A stretch of 64,000 nt of DNA from CAZTGZ01 sp964613385. Lineage in GTDB: Bacteria > Bacteroidota > Bacteroidia > NS11-12g > UBA9320. The position numbers and the translations under genes are program-made. Shown in pieces: positions 1 through 9,140 of the stretch (positions are counted from its first letter, which is position 1; each line of letters starts with the position of its first letter). Location of the stretch: the NCBI GenBank assembly GCA_964613385.1, contig CAZTGZ010000009.1, positions 1 to 64,000 on the forward strand, written 5' to 3'. The notes beneath the pieces were generated by a model. The model ran no database searches. It was not told the DNA's origin and saw only the letters and a program-made list of their open reading frames with translations.

Positions 1-2010
1 ATTATTGTAAAATATGATCAAAGTAACGATGCCTTACTGATTATTTATAAAAATACCAATATAGATGTGCTTAAAGGCAATACGATCTATAATATTCCCG
101 ACATCTTCAGGAAAATTATTCTCGGCGTAAAGGAGATTTATGATGTAAGCATTCACGGGAATTTGGCTTATTTAAGTTGTAGCTTTGGCGTAGTTGTGTT
201 CGATTTGTCTAAACTGGAAATCAAAGACTCCTATGTAAATATCGGTCCTGGCGGAACTCAACTTTCAGTTCATTCCATGGAAATTATGGGAGATTCAATC
301 TATCTGTCAACACCACAGGGAATCTTTACAGCCCCGGTTCAGGGGAAAAACCTGAGCGACTTTAATTCCTGGTCACTCATGCGTCCATCTGCGCAAACGG
401 GAAAAATGAAAGTGTTCCAAAATACGCTGTATGCCGAAGTTGACAGTGTCCTCCTCAAATATAAAAATGGCAATTGGTCATATTTTCGAAGCAATGTAAA
501 ACGTCATACAAGCAGTCTGGAAGTTAATTACAACACTCTGATTGTGGCACAGTATGGAGCCATTATTAAAGAATATGCGAATGGTACTCAGGATAGCCTG
601 CGGGAAAATGTCGTTAACCATGCCATACTTGACTTTGAGAATTACTTATGGGCAGGTGGGCCCTATAGCGGGCTGCAACGTATAGATCCGTCAGGTAATT
701 ATACATTCTTGAAACCCAATGGTCCGGCCAGATTTACCTCGCATACCATGTTGTTTAACGGCAAAGAGCTTTGGGTAAGCAGTGGTGGAACGAGTGTTAC
801 CTGGGCGCCATCCTTTAACAATGGAGGTTACTATCGGTTCGATGGCAGCAAATGGACCAATCGCCCCGACCATCCCATCATCAATACTTTTTATGACTTT
901 ACGGCCCTTACAAGTAATAAACAAGGTACAGAAATGTGGTTGGGAACGCATGGAGCAGGATTGCTTCACCTGGTGAATGGACAATATGCGCACCATTTTA
1001 CCGATACAAACAGCACCCTTCAGCGCACCATGGGCGGTTTCATTTTTGCGCTGGGATTGGGCCTTGATTCTAAAAATAACCTTTGGGTGGCCAATTATGA
1101 AGCAGAAAAGCCCTTGAGTGTCAGATTTAACAATGGAGTCTGGAAGTCATTTACCCTTCCCAATTCACATTTGGGAGAAATGGTCATCGACAAAAACGAC
1201 CAAAAATGGATGATTGTGCCAAGAGACAACAATGTTGGAATTTGCGTATTTAAGGAGACGGACCCGGAAGGAAACAATTTTCAATTCAGATTACTGGATA
1301 AGAGCAAAGGGAACGGAGCATTGCCAAGCACGGAAGTAACGGCATTGGCTATTGACAAAGATGGTGAGATTTGGGTTGGCACTGAAGAAGGGTTGGCAAT
1401 ATTTTACAATCCTTCAAGTATTCTTAAAGGGGGGGAAGAAGCGGATGCACAGAGAGTAATTATCGATGATGGAAAGGATGTCGGATATCTGCTTGGTACT
1501 GAAGTAATCAATGATATTGTTGTTGACGGAGCCAATCGAAAATGGGTTAGTACCAACAATGGGGTTTGGCTTATTCAGGATGATGGCTCTAAAATTCTAC
1601 AGCATTTTACGACATCCAACAGTCCTTTGTTGAGCAATAGTGTGAAATGTGTAGGCATAAATGGTAAAAATGGAGAGGTGTTCTTTGGAACGGAGAAAGG
1701 TATTATATCCTATCGCTCGGATGCAACGGACGGAACAGATAAACATGGAGATGTTAAAGTATTTCCCAATCCGGTCAGAGAAACATATACCGGTACCATA
1801 ACCATTTCCGGATTACCGGAAAATGCTACAGTTAAGATTACAGATATAGCAGGTAGAGTTGTTTATGAAATGATAGCTGAAGGAGGCACAGCCGTTTGGC
1901 ACGGAAAGACATTTCAGGGTAAACGTCCATCAACGGGCATTTATCTAATTTTTACGGCAAACGACCAGGATGAGGACGCATTGGTGAGCAAACTATTGAT
2001 TGTTAATTAA
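1..2010 (+). CDS. porZ: PorZ-like T9SS beta-propeller protein, 5' end missing
   Basis: The frame is open from base 1, so the 669 visible residues lack the true start and signal peptide. A GTG at 67 is only an internal codon. The first residues (NTNIDVLKGNTIYNI, then AYLSCSFGVVVFDL) resemble the N-terminal propeller of PorZ. Further blades carry LWAGG, MWLGTHGAGLLHL, IWVGTEEGLAIF and KWVSTNNGVW, the pattern of two-component-regulator propellers. The last ~85 residues form a T9SS sorting domain starting VKVFPNPV and ending in KLLIVN. In Porphyromonas, PorZ sits on the cell surface and takes part in modification and attachment of T9SS cargo (family knowledge). The next gene is recO, a linkage I recall from other Bacteroidota. 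The alternative is a generic propeller protein secreted by T9SS. Confidence 0.78.
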   Translation: MIVKYDQSNDALLIIYKNTNIDVLKGNTIYNIPDIFRKIILGVKEIYDVSIHGNLAYLSCSFGVVVFDLSKLEIKDSYVNIGPGGTQLSVHSMEIMGDSIYLSTPQGIFTAPVQGKNLSDFNSWSLMRPSAQTGKMKVFQNTLYAEVDSVLLKYKNGNWSYFRSNVKRHTSSLEVNYNTLIVAQYGAIIKEYANGTQDSLRENVVNHAILDFENYLWAGGPYSGLQRIDPSGNYTFLKPNGPARFTSHTMLFNGKELWVSSGGTSVTWAPSFNNGGYYRFDGSKWTNRPDHPIINTFYDFTALTSNKQGTEMWLGTHGAGLLHLVNGQYAHHFTDTNSTLQRTMGGFIFALGLGLDSKNNLWVANYEAEKPLSVRFNNGVWKSFTLPNSHLGEMVIDKNDQKWMIVPRDNNVGICVFKETDPEGNNFQFRLLDKSKGNGALPSTEVTALAIDKDGEIWVGTEEGLAIFYNPSSILKGGEEADAQRVIIDDGKDVGYLLGTEVINDIVVDGANRKWVSTNNGVWLIQDDGSKILQHFTTSNSPLLSNSVKCVGINGKNGEVFFGTEKGIISYRSDATDGTDKHGDVKVFPNPVRETYTGTITISGLPENATVKITDIAGRVVYEMIAEGGTAVWHGKTFQGKRPSTGIYLIFTANDQDEDALVSKLLIVN

Positions 2011-2011
2011 T

Positions 2012-2770
2012 ATGCTGGCAAACACCCGGGGCATAATCCTGAGAAATACCAAATACGGAGATACCGGAATGGTGGTGAGGGTATTGACGGCACATTACGG
2101 TATTCGCTCTTTTTTAATTCAGGGTGTAAGATCAGGTAAAGGCAACATTCGCCCCGGAATGGTATTGCCGCTCAATTTAGTAGAAGTCATTGCCTGGTTC
2201 AAAACCGGTAACGGATTATTAAGAGCCAAGGAAATAAGACCGGAACCTGTTTTATACAATATACAATCGGATATACAAAAGAGTTGTACGGCTATGTTTG
2301 TGTTGGAAGTTGTCAATCGGGCACTTTCAGAAGAATCTGAAAACGAGGAGCTCTTCGATTTTTTAGAACAGAGCATCCTCTTTATTGAGCATACCGAAGA
2401 TCATCTCAGCTTGTTTCCTCAATTTTTTTTATTGAAGTTTTGTAAGTTCCTGGGCTTTTATCCGGAGCTTGAATCCGATCAGGAACAAACCCTTGATTTA
2501 TTAGAGGGCACCCAGGTAAGAGATAGTGGGGTGTCATTACCCTATACCTTGGAGAATAGTGAAAACCAATTATTACAAAGTATAGATCGGTGTGCTCCTG
2601 ATGAATTAGCCCGTTTAAAAGTTTCGAGAAATGTGCGGATGGGATTACTCAGAAAACTGATAACTTATTATCAATTGCATATTACCGGAGCCAATCCATT
2701 TAAATCCATGGAAATTTTACAGGGTATTTTACATACAGATGGCATATCTATTGCAACCGAAGGAGTATGA
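2012..2770 (+). CDS. recO: DNA repair protein RecO
   Basis: RecO helps RecR load RecA on SSB-coated single-stranded DNA during recombinational repair. The protein has 252 residues. The N-terminal OB fold is recognisable from RGIILRNTKYGDTGMVVRVLT, followed by the IRSFLIQGVRSGK strand and a helical C-terminal half. An in-frame TTG at 2000 lies inside porZ, so I chose the ATG at 2012, one base after the porZ stop. The C-terminal part lacks the four-cysteine zinc motif seen in some RecO proteins, which is common. The stop overlaps the next start (ATGA), suggesting translational coupling. Confidence 0.93.
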   Translation: MLANTRGIILRNTKYGDTGMVVRVLTAHYGIRSFLIQGVRSGKGNIRPGMVLPLNLVEVIAWFKTGNGLLRAKEIRPEPVLYNIQSDIQKSCTAMFVLEVVNRALSEESENEELFDFLEQSILFIEHTEDHLSLFPQFFLLKFCKFLGFYPELESDQEQTLDLLEGTQVRDSGVSLPYTLENSENQLLQSIDRCAPDELARLKVSRNVRMGLLRKLITYYQLHITGANPFKSMEILQGILHTDGISIATEGV

Positions 2771-3351
2771 ACATTTCCAACCTAAATAAAATTGTGATGA
2801 TTCTTGGTTTGCTGAGTAGTTTTTTACCCGCGTCAGCCCAGAGAAATACAGATTCTATCATCGTTGTGAGAAAAGAAATAATTGGAGGAGACACCATATT
2901 CGTTCACACATTTGACGAATTCATTTTACGTGAATTGAATGGGGATGAGAGCCGTGAAAAATACCTTAAACTGGTATATAATGTTAAAAAGACGCTCCCG
3001 TATGCCAAATTGGCCGCTTTCCGATTACAAATGATGGAAGACAATCTCCATTTGCTCACCACGAAAAGGGCAAAGGAAAAATACATCAAAGAAACGGAGA
3101 AAGCGATCAAAGAGGAGTTTATGGGTCAATTGAAGAATTTGCACGTTTCTCAGGGCAAATTGCTCATTAAACTCATCCATAGGGAAACCGGAAAAAATAC
3201 ATATGAGATTTTGAAAGGTTATCGCGGAAGCGCCTCGACTTTCTATTGGGGCACCCTGGCCAAATTCTATGATGCTGATTTAAAAGACGAATTTGATCCA
3301 ATCGAAGATTATCAAATAGAGTACATTATAAAGATGTACAAACTGGAGTAG
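2767..3351 (+). CDS. DUF4294 family exported protein
   Basis: This 194-residue protein has a Sec signal peptide (residues 1-24, ending ASAQ), so it is probably periplasmic. The mature part carries the DUF4294 signature as I know it from Bacteroidota: KKTLPYAKLAAFRL, then a charged helical stretch, then QGKLLIKLIHRETGKNTYE and FYWGTLAKFYDADLKDEFDP near the end. Function is unknown. It overlaps recO by 4 nt and is followed 46 nt later by bshB1. No catalytic motif is evident, although RETG and the WG-D-LK pattern are strongly family-conserved. Confidence 0.8.
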   Translation: MNISNLNKIVMILGLLSSFLPASAQRNTDSIIVVRKEIIGGDTIFVHTFDEFILRELNGDESREKYLKLVYNVKKTLPYAKLAAFRLQMMEDNLHLLTTKRAKEKYIKETEKAIKEEFMGQLKNLHVSQGKLLIKLIHRETGKNTYEILKGYRGSASTFYWGTLAKFYDADLKDEFDPIEDYQIEYIIKMYKLE

Positions 3352-3397
3352 AGAATTCAGAAACAAAAATTGCCTAAGTTCGTATTTCCAAAAAGAA

Positions 3398-4132
3398 ATG
3401 TTGCTCAGCAAAGTTGATGTATTGGCCATTGGAGCGCACCCCGACGATGTGGAGTTAGGTGCAGGTGGCACGGTTGCGAGGTTGGTTAATGCCGGTTTTA
3501 AGGTCGGGATCCTGGATTTAACAAGGGGAGAACTCGGTACAAGAGGCACGCCTGAGATCCGAAAGGCGGAAGCTGAAAAAGCTGCGTCCATATTGGGAGT
3601 TACGTGGCGGCTTGGCTTAAATCTCGGTGATGGAAGCATTCAGGATAGTCTGGGGAACAGAAGGGAGGTCGTCTCAGTGATTCGGGCCTGTACTCCGGAT
3701 TTGATACTGGCCAATGCCATTCGCGACCGGCATATCGATCACGGAAACAGCGCCGATTTGGTGCGTTCTGCATACTTCTGCTGTGGGCTGAGTCAATGGG
3801 AAAGTGAATGGCAAGGAGAGGTTCAGAAGGCTCATCGTCCACTTGCCTTATTAAACTACATTCAGGACAGATATGTACAACCCGATTTGGTGGTTGGCAT
3901 AGATGCGCAATTTGAAACGAAGATGAAAGCAATTTGTGCTTTTGAGAGTCAGTTTTATCAGGAGAAAGACCATGCAGGTCCGACGACTCCGATATCGACG
4001 CCGGATTTCTTACATTTTTTAGAAGCCAGGGCAAGGGATATGGGCAGGAATATAGGCCGAACATTTGGAGAAGGATTCACTTCGGATATCCCTTTGGATA
4101 TAGGATTATTGTCTCGCTGGTTACGGGATTAA
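3398..4132 (+). CDS. bshB1: Bacillithiol biosynthesis deacetylase BshB1
   Basis: This zinc-dependent PIG-L/LmbE family enzyme removes the acetyl group from GlcNAc-malate to give GlcN-malate, the second step of bacillithiol synthesis. The 244 residues match the family length. The metal site is AHPDDVELGAGG (His14, Asp16, Asp17), with the second His-rich segment RDRHIDHGNS near residue 110. The C-terminal RARDMGRNIGRTFGEGF is typical of BshB1 rather than general LmbE proteins. bshC, the last step, lies at 62385-63962 in this window. BshA is not here. No obvious promoter separates it from the preceding gene. Confidence 0.93.
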   Translation: MLLSKVDVLAIGAHPDDVELGAGGTVARLVNAGFKVGILDLTRGELGTRGTPEIRKAEAEKAASILGVTWRLGLNLGDGSIQDSLGNRREVVSVIRACTPDLILANAIRDRHIDHGNSADLVRSAYFCCGLSQWESEWQGEVQKAHRPLALLNYIQDRYVQPDLVVGIDAQFETKMKAICAFESQFYQEKDHAGPTTPISTPDFLHFLEARARDMGRNIGRTFGEGFTSDIPLDIGLLSRWLRD

Positions 4133-4254
4133 TTCCGGCGCATTTTTAGCAAAATTTCACCATTATTACTCGATTTATTCGTAACTTCGCCGCCCTTTTG
4201 GCTTTCAACAAAAAGAGGGTCGGAGAATATTATTTAAAAATTAACAAATTGGGT

Positions 4255-4284
4255 TTGTAAATATCAGCCGATGTTGTACTTTTG
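4255..4284 (+). promoter_or_regulatory. Promoter of the str-S10-spc-alpha operon
   Basis: TTG at 4255-4257, 19 bases, then TACTTTTG at 4277-4284. This is a full match to the Bacteroidota sigma-A consensus TTG-N19-TAnnTTTG. The start of rpsL is 30 bases downstream, giving a short leader. An imperfect hairpin (about 4188-4220, CCGCCCTTTT against AAAAAGAGGGTCGG with two bulges) lies upstream and may end bshB1 transcription. Confidence 0.82.
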
Positions 4285-4314
4285 CAGACCTTTTAAAATA
4301 GTACGCCTTTATAT

Positions 4315-4689
4315 ATGCCTACCATACAACAACTCGTAAGAAAAGGAAGGACCTCAAACGCTGATAAGAGTAAGTCTCCGGCGTTGGATTCCTGTCCGCA
4401 GCGCCGCGGGGTTTGCACCAGGGTTTATACCACAACACCTAAGAAGCCAAACTCAGCGATGCGGAAAGTAGCCCGTGTGCGTTTAACCAACCAAAAAGAG
4501 GTGAACGCCTACATTCCCGGAGAAGGTCACAATCTTCAGGAGCACTCTATTGTATTGATACGTGGAGGAAGGGTGAAGGATTTGCCAGGGGTTCGTTACC
4601 ACATTGTGCGCGGAGCTTTGGATACTTCCGGAGTTGATGGCAGAAAGCAGAGAAGGTCGAAATACGGAACGAAGAAACCTAAAAAATAA
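4315..4689 (+). CDS. rpsL: 30S ribosomal protein S12 (uS12)
   Basis: First gene of the superoperon and part of the decoding centre. The 124 residues carry the two invariant loops TTPKKPNS (Lys43/Lys44) and GGRVKDLPG (Lys88, and Asp89 where RimO adds a methylthio group in other bacteria). Lys is present at the streptomycin-critical positions, so no known resistance substitution is seen. The stop overlaps the rpsG start by one base (TAATG). Confidence 0.98.
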   Translation: MPTIQQLVRKGRTSNADKSKSPALDSCPQRRGVCTRVYTTTPKKPNSAMRKVARVRLTNQKEVNAYIPGEGHNLQEHSIVLIRGGRVKDLPGVRYHIVRGALDTSGVDGRKQRRSKYGTKKPKK

Positions 4690-5159
4690 TGAGAAAGGCA
4701 AGGGCTAAAAAACGTATACTCATGCCGGATCCAAGGTTTAAAGACACCATGGTTACCCGGTTCATCAATAATATGATGTGGGACGGCAAGAAGGAAACCG
4801 CAAGAAACATCTTTTATGATGCGATTGCGATTGTTTCAAAAAGAGTGCAGGAAGAAGAAGGAATTGAGCAGTGGAGAAAAGCGTTAAACAACGTGATGCC
4901 ATCTGTTGAAGTAAAAGCGAGAAGAGTAGGTGGTGCCACTTTCCAGATACCCATTGAAATTAACCCGGAACGCAAAGTTGCCATGGGTATGAAATGGATG
5001 ATCAAGTATTCCCGGATGAGAAATGAAAAATCTATGGCCGAGAAACTTGCAGGTGAAATTATCGCTGCTGCCAAAGGCGAAGGTTCTTCTGTTAAAAAGA
5101 AAGAAGACACACATAAAATGGCAGAAGCAAACAAGGCGTTTTCACATTTCAGAGTATAA
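4689..5159 (+). CDS. rpsG: 30S ribosomal protein S7 (uS7)
   Basis: S7 nucleates assembly of the 3' major domain of 16S rRNA and contacts the E-site tRNA. The 156 residues show the standard N-terminal RKARAKKR...PDPRF and the beta-hairpin VKARRVGGATFQIP. Start and rpsL stop share one base, which suggests coupled translation. fusA follows after 6 nt. Confidence 0.98.
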   Translation: MRKARAKKRILMPDPRFKDTMVTRFINNMMWDGKKETARNIFYDAIAIVSKRVQEEEGIEQWRKALNNVMPSVEVKARRVGGATFQIPIEINPERKVAMGMKWMIKYSRMRNEKSMAEKLAGEIIAAAKGEGSSVKKKEDTHKMAEANKAFSHFRV

Positions 5160-5165
5160 TCATCC

Positions 5166-7283
5166 ATGTCAAGAGATCTTAAATATACGAGAAACATTGG
5201 AATTGCGGCTCACATCGATGCCGGTAAAACCACTACAACCGAGCGTATCCTATATTACGCCGGGGTGAACCATAAAATCGGTGAAGTACACGATGGAGCG
5301 GCTACCATGGACTGGATGGTTCAGGAGCAGGAGAGAGGTATTACCATTACCTCCGCAGCTACCACCGTTTACTGGAACTACAGCGGAAACCAATACCATA
5401 TTAATATTATTGATACCCCTGGTCACGTAGATTTCACGGTTGAAGTGAACAGATCATTGAGGGTTTTGGACGGGTTGGTATTCCTTTTCAGTGCAGTTGA
5501 TGGGGTTGAACCTCAGAGCGAAACAAACTGGCGTCTGGCGAATAACTATCGCGTTCCACGTATCGGATTCGTGAACAAAATGGATCGCGCCGGTGCAGAT
5601 TTCCTGAATGTTGTACGTCAGGTTAAAGATATGTTGGGAAGCAATGCAGTACCTCTGCAACTGCCCATCGGAGAAGAAGATAACTTTAAAGGTGTTGTGG
5701 ATTTGATCAATTTCCGCGGCATGGTTTGGAATGAACACGATAAAGGTATGACCTACGAAATCGTGCCCATTCCTGAAGATATGAAGGAGGAAGCTGCAGA
5801 ATGGAGGGAAAAACTTCTGGAAGCAGTTTCTGAATATGATGATAAATTGATGGAGAAGTTCTTCGAAGATCCTAATTCCATCAGTGAGCGCGAAATTCTG
5901 GATGCATTGCGCAAGGCTTGTATCGATATGTCTATTGTTCCTATGGTTTGTGGTTCTTCATTTAAGAATAAAGGAGTTCAGACAATGTTGGATCTTGTGA
6001 TGGAAATTCTTCCTTCACCTTTGGACAGAGATGTAATATTTGGAACGAATCCTGATAACGATCAGGAAGTTACCAGAAAGCCATCTTATGATCAGCCTTT
6101 CTCAGCATTGGCATTTAAAATTGCCACCGATCCATTCGTAGGTCGTCTGGCTTTTATACGCGCCTATTCCGGTAAACTTGATTCAGGATCCTATGTGCTC
6201 AATACCCGTAGTGGGAACAAGGAGCGTATTTCCAGGATTTTCCAAATGCACGCCAATAAGCAAAATGCCATTGATGCTTTAGGAGCAGGTGACATCGGTG
6301 CTGCCGTGGGATTCAAGGATATCAAAACCGGAGATACCCTTTGTGATGAAAAACATCCAATTGTGTTGGAATCTATGGTTTTCCCTGATCCTGTAATCGG
6401 ATTGGCAGTTGAACCAAAGACTCAGGCAGATACAGATAAACTGGGTATGTCTCTTGCGAAATTGTCGGAAGAAGATCCTACTTTCAGAGTTCATACCGAC
6501 GAGGATACCGGTCAAACGGTAATCAGTGGAATGGGAGAATTACACCTGGAGATTATTGTAGACCGTTTGAAGCGTGAATTCAAGGTTGAGATTAACCAGG
6601 GAGCACCACAGGTTGCTTATAAAGAAGCATTGAAAGCAAACGCCTTACATCGCGAAATTTATAAAAAGCAGACCGGTGGTCGTGGAAAGTTTGCGGATAT
6701 CCAGTTTGAAATTGGACCGGCAGAAGAAGGAGCTGAATTGAAAAATGGTCTCCAATTCGTCAATGAAATCGTAGGGGGTGCCATCCCTAAAGAATATATC
6801 CCATCCGTTCAGAAAGGTTTCACGGAAGCCATGAAAAACGGGGTATTGGCAGGTTATCCAATTGATTCGATGAAAGTGAGACTGTTTGATGGTTCATTCC
6901 ACGCAGTTGACTCTGATTCGTTGTCATTTGAAATTGCAGCCCGTCAGGGATTCAGAGAAGCAGCTCGCCTGGCAAAGCCAATCTTGCTTGAACCTATTAT
7001 GAAACTGGAAGTATTAACTCCGGCCGATTATATGGGGGATGTTCAGGGAGATTTGAATCGTCGTCGCGGAATGTTGGAAGGTATGGACGAAAGAGCAGGT
7101 TCACAGGTTATCAAAGCTAAAGTACCATTGTCTGAAATGTTCGGATATGTGACCAGTTTGAGAACCATTACTTCTGGACGTGCTTCCAGTACGATGGAAT
7201 TTTCGCACTATTCAGAAGTGCCTAAGAATCTCGCAGATGAGGTTCTGGCAAAAGTTAACGGAATGAAAACAGCTAAAGCCTGA
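5166..7283 (+). CDS. fusA: Elongation factor G
   Basis: GTPase that drives tRNA-mRNA translocation and, with RRF, ribosome recycling. The 705 residues contain G1 AHIDAGKT (15-22), switch I ERGITITSAATT, G3 DTPGHVDF (83-90) and G4 NKMD (137-140), followed by domains II-V, with domain IV GGRGKFADIQFEI. Length is normal for EF-G. In many phyla tuf follows fusA, but here rpsJ follows after only 5 nt, joining the str and S10 clusters directly. No second EF-G copy lies in the window. Confidence 0.98.
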   Translation: MSRDLKYTRNIGIAAHIDAGKTTTTERILYYAGVNHKIGEVHDGAATMDWMVQEQERGITITSAATTVYWNYSGNQYHINIIDTPGHVDFTVEVNRSLRVLDGLVFLFSAVDGVEPQSETNWRLANNYRVPRIGFVNKMDRAGADFLNVVRQVKDMLGSNAVPLQLPIGEEDNFKGVVDLINFRGMVWNEHDKGMTYEIVPIPEDMKEEAAEWREKLLEAVSEYDDKLMEKFFEDPNSISEREILDALRKACIDMSIVPMVCGSSFKNKGVQTMLDLVMEILPSPLDRDVIFGTNPDNDQEVTRKPSYDQPFSALAFKIATDPFVGRLAFIRAYSGKLDSGSYVLNTRSGNKERISRIFQMHANKQNAIDALGAGDIGAAVGFKDIKTGDTLCDEKHPIVLESMVFPDPVIGLAVEPKTQADTDKLGMSLAKLSEEDPTFRVHTDEDTGQTVISGMGELHLEIIVDRLKREFKVEINQGAPQVAYKEALKANALHREIYKKQTGGRGKFADIQFEIGPAEEGAELKNGLQFVNEIVGGAIPKEYIPSVQKGFTEAMKNGVLAGYPIDSMKVRLFDGSFHAVDSDSLSFEIAARQGFREAARLAKPILLEPIMKLEVLTPADYMGDVQGDLNRRRGMLEGMDERAGSQVIKAKVPLSEMFGYVTSLRTITSGRASSTMEFSHYSEVPKNLADEVLAKVNGMKTAKA

Positions 7284-7288
7284 TCAGC

Positions 7289-7597
7289 ATGGTTAGTCAA
7301 AAAATAAGGATTAAATTAAAATCTTACGACCACAATCTGATTGACAAATCAGCAGAAAAGATTGTAAGATCAGTGAAAGCCACTGGAGCTGTAGTAAGCG
7401 GACCTATCCCTTTGCCTACAGAAAAGAAAGTGTTTACGGTATTGCGTTCACCACACGTGAACAAAAAAGCACGTGAACAATTTCAACTGTGTTCTTATAA
7501 AAGATTGCTGGACATATACAGTTCTACATCAAAGACAGTTGATGCCTTGATGAAACTGGAACTCCCCAGCGGTGTAGACGTAGAAATTAAAGTTTGA
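7289..7597 (+). CDS. rpsJ: 30S ribosomal protein S10 / NusE
   Basis: uS10 is a 30S head protein and also acts as NusE in antitermination. The 102 residues begin SQKIRIKLKSYDHNLIDKSAEKIV and contain GPIPLPTEKKVFTVLRSPHVNKK, the conserved loop and strand of the family. It opens the S10 part of the operon 5 nt after fusA, with no visible promoter of its own. Confidence 0.98.
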   Translation: MVSQKIRIKLKSYDHNLIDKSAEKIVRSVKATGAVVSGPIPLPTEKKVFTVLRSPHVNKKAREQFQLCSYKRLLDIYSSTSKTVDALMKLELPSGVDVEIKV

Positions 7598-7601
7598 CGA
7601 G

Positions 7602-8219
7602 ATGTTAGGAGTTATAGGAAAAAAAGTGGGTATGACCAGCATATTCACGCCGGAAGGTAAGAAAGTGGCTTGTACAGTTGTAGAAGTCGATCAGAATGTA
7701 ATTACTCAGGTAAAAACAACTGAAAAGGAAGGCTACAATGCAGTTCAAATTGCCAGCGTGGAAGCCAGGGAGAAAAATACTCCCAAGGCCATGATGGGTC
7801 ATTTTGCCAAAGCCAAAACCACTCCAAAGCGCGTGGTTATGGAACTTCGCGATTTCGAAGGACAGGCTGAAGTAGGTGGCGTATTGGACTTGTCCATTTT
7901 TGCAGAAGGCGATTTTGTAGAAGTGGTAGGTACAGCTAAAGGTAAAGGTTTTCAAGGGGTTGTAAAGCGCCATGGATTTGCCGGTGTCGGTGGACAAACG
8001 CACGGTCAGCATAACAGGCTTCGTGCTCCCGGTTCCATGGGTGCATCTTCTTTCCCGTCAAAAGTATTCAAAGGAATGCGTATGGCTGGAAGAACCGGAG
8101 GTAATCGTGTAAAGACCTTTAACCTGGAAGTATTGAAAATAAAGTCCGAGGATAATATTCTGGTTTTGAAAGGATGTGTTCCAGGACATAATGGGTCTTA
8201 TATCTTTATTGAAAAGTAA
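7602..8219 (+). CDS. rplC: 50S ribosomal protein L3 (uL3)
   Basis: L3 is an early 50S assembly protein whose loop reaches the peptidyl transferase centre. The 205 residues include GKKVGMTSIF at the N-terminus and GSMGASSFPSKVFKG in the central loop. The glutamine methylated by PrmB in E. coli lies in this loop (GQNQTPG there) and is absent here, so PrmB modification is not expected. rplD starts one base after the stop. Confidence 0.98.
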   Translation: MLGVIGKKVGMTSIFTPEGKKVACTVVEVDQNVITQVKTTEKEGYNAVQIASVEAREKNTPKAMMGHFAKAKTTPKRVVMELRDFEGQAEVGGVLDLSIFAEGDFVEVVGTAKGKGFQGVVKRHGFAGVGGQTHGQHNRLRAPGSMGASSFPSKVFKGMRMAGRTGGNRVKTFNLEVLKIKSEDNILVLKGCVPGHNGSYIFIEK

Positions 8220-8220
8220 C

Positions 8221-8844
8221 ATGAAACTTAAGGTATATAACATACAGGGTGCTGAGACCGGAGCGGAAGTTGATGTAACTGGCATTTTTGCCGGTGAACC
8301 CAATGATCACGCCATTTATCTGGATGTGAAACAGTATCTGGCCAATCAGCGTCAGGGTACTCACAAGACAAAGGATAAAAGTGAGGTACAGGCATCTACC
8401 AAAAAGATTAAAAGACAAAAAGGAACAGGAACTGCCCGTGCCGGAAGTGAGAAATCAGGTACCCGTGTGGGTGGAGGAAATATTCACGGTCCTCGTCCGA
8501 GAGATTATTCCTTTAAGTTGAATAAAAAATTGAAGAGATTGGCCAGAGCTTCTGCTTTAAGTTATAAAGTACAGGGAAATGGTCTGATTGTTTTGGATGA
8601 TATTCAAATGGAAGCACCGAGCACCAAAGGCTTTCAGCAGATACTTAAGAATCTGAATGTAGCCGGAGATCGCAGCCTGGTTGTCGTGGAAAGTCATCAG
8701 AATAATATATACCTCTCTGGTAGAAATATGGCGAATTCAGGTGTGCGCACCGCGTCAGATTTGAATACCTATGATGTTATGAAGGCGAAGAATCTGTTGA
8801 TTACCGTTGCCGGCATCGAAAAACTAAAGCAAATATTGAACTAA
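8221..8844 (+). CDS. rplD: 50S ribosomal protein L4 (uL4)
   Basis: L4 lines the nascent peptide exit tunnel through its extended loop, visible as KKIKRQKGTGTARAGSEKSG with GGGNIHGPRPRDY. I chose the ATG at 8221 (MKLKVYNIQG, 207 residues). A longer in-frame reading from 8176 would overlap the end of rplC and adds no family sequence. E. coli L4 also represses its own operon. No S10-type leader is obvious here. Confidence 0.97.
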   Translation: MKLKVYNIQGAETGAEVDVTGIFAGEPNDHAIYLDVKQYLANQRQGTHKTKDKSEVQASTKKIKRQKGTGTARAGSEKSGTRVGGGNIHGPRPRDYSFKLNKKLKRLARASALSYKVQGNGLIVLDDIQMEAPSTKGFQQILKNLNVAGDRSLVVVESHQNNIYLSGRNMANSGVRTASDLNTYDVMKAKNLLITVAGIEKLKQILN

Positions 8845-8847
8845 GTC

Positions 8848-9138
8848 ATGGCTGTAGTAAAGAAACCGTTAATCACAGAAAAAACCACAAAATTGGGTGA
8901 GAAACTCGGCCAATATGCTTTCGTGGTTGATAAAAAGGCCAAGAAGCCTGAAATCATCGCTGAGATAGAAAAGATGTATAATGTTGAGGTGGAAGCAATC
9001 AGCACGATGGTTTATCGCGGAAAACGCAAATCAAGATTTACAAAATCAGGTCTGATTGAGGGAAAGAAGCCGAATTTTAAGAAGGCTTTGGTGAAGTTGA
9101 AAGAAGGACAGGGCATAGATTTCTTTGAAAGTATCTAA
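8848..9138 (+). CDS. rplW: 50S ribosomal protein L23 (uL23)
   Basis: L23 sits at the tunnel exit and is the docking site for trigger factor and SRP. The 96 residues start VVKKPLITEKTTKLGEK and end with LKEGQGIDFFESI. It is spaced 3 nt from rplD and 2 nt from rplB, in the canonical L4-L23-L2 order. Confidence 0.97.
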   Translation: MAVVKKPLITEKTTKLGEKLGQYAFVVDKKAKKPEIIAEIEKMYNVEVEAISTMVYRGKRKSRFTKSGLIEGKKPNFKKALVKLKEGQGIDFFESI

Positions 9139-9140
9139 TC

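Noticed and set aside
3600..4064. Long minus-strand frame opposite bshB1
   Set aside because: Shadow of a confident gene; no family sequence, no promoter.
4438..4590. Possible streptomycin-resistance change in S12
   Set aside because: Both critical Lys positions (43/44 and 88) are wild type.
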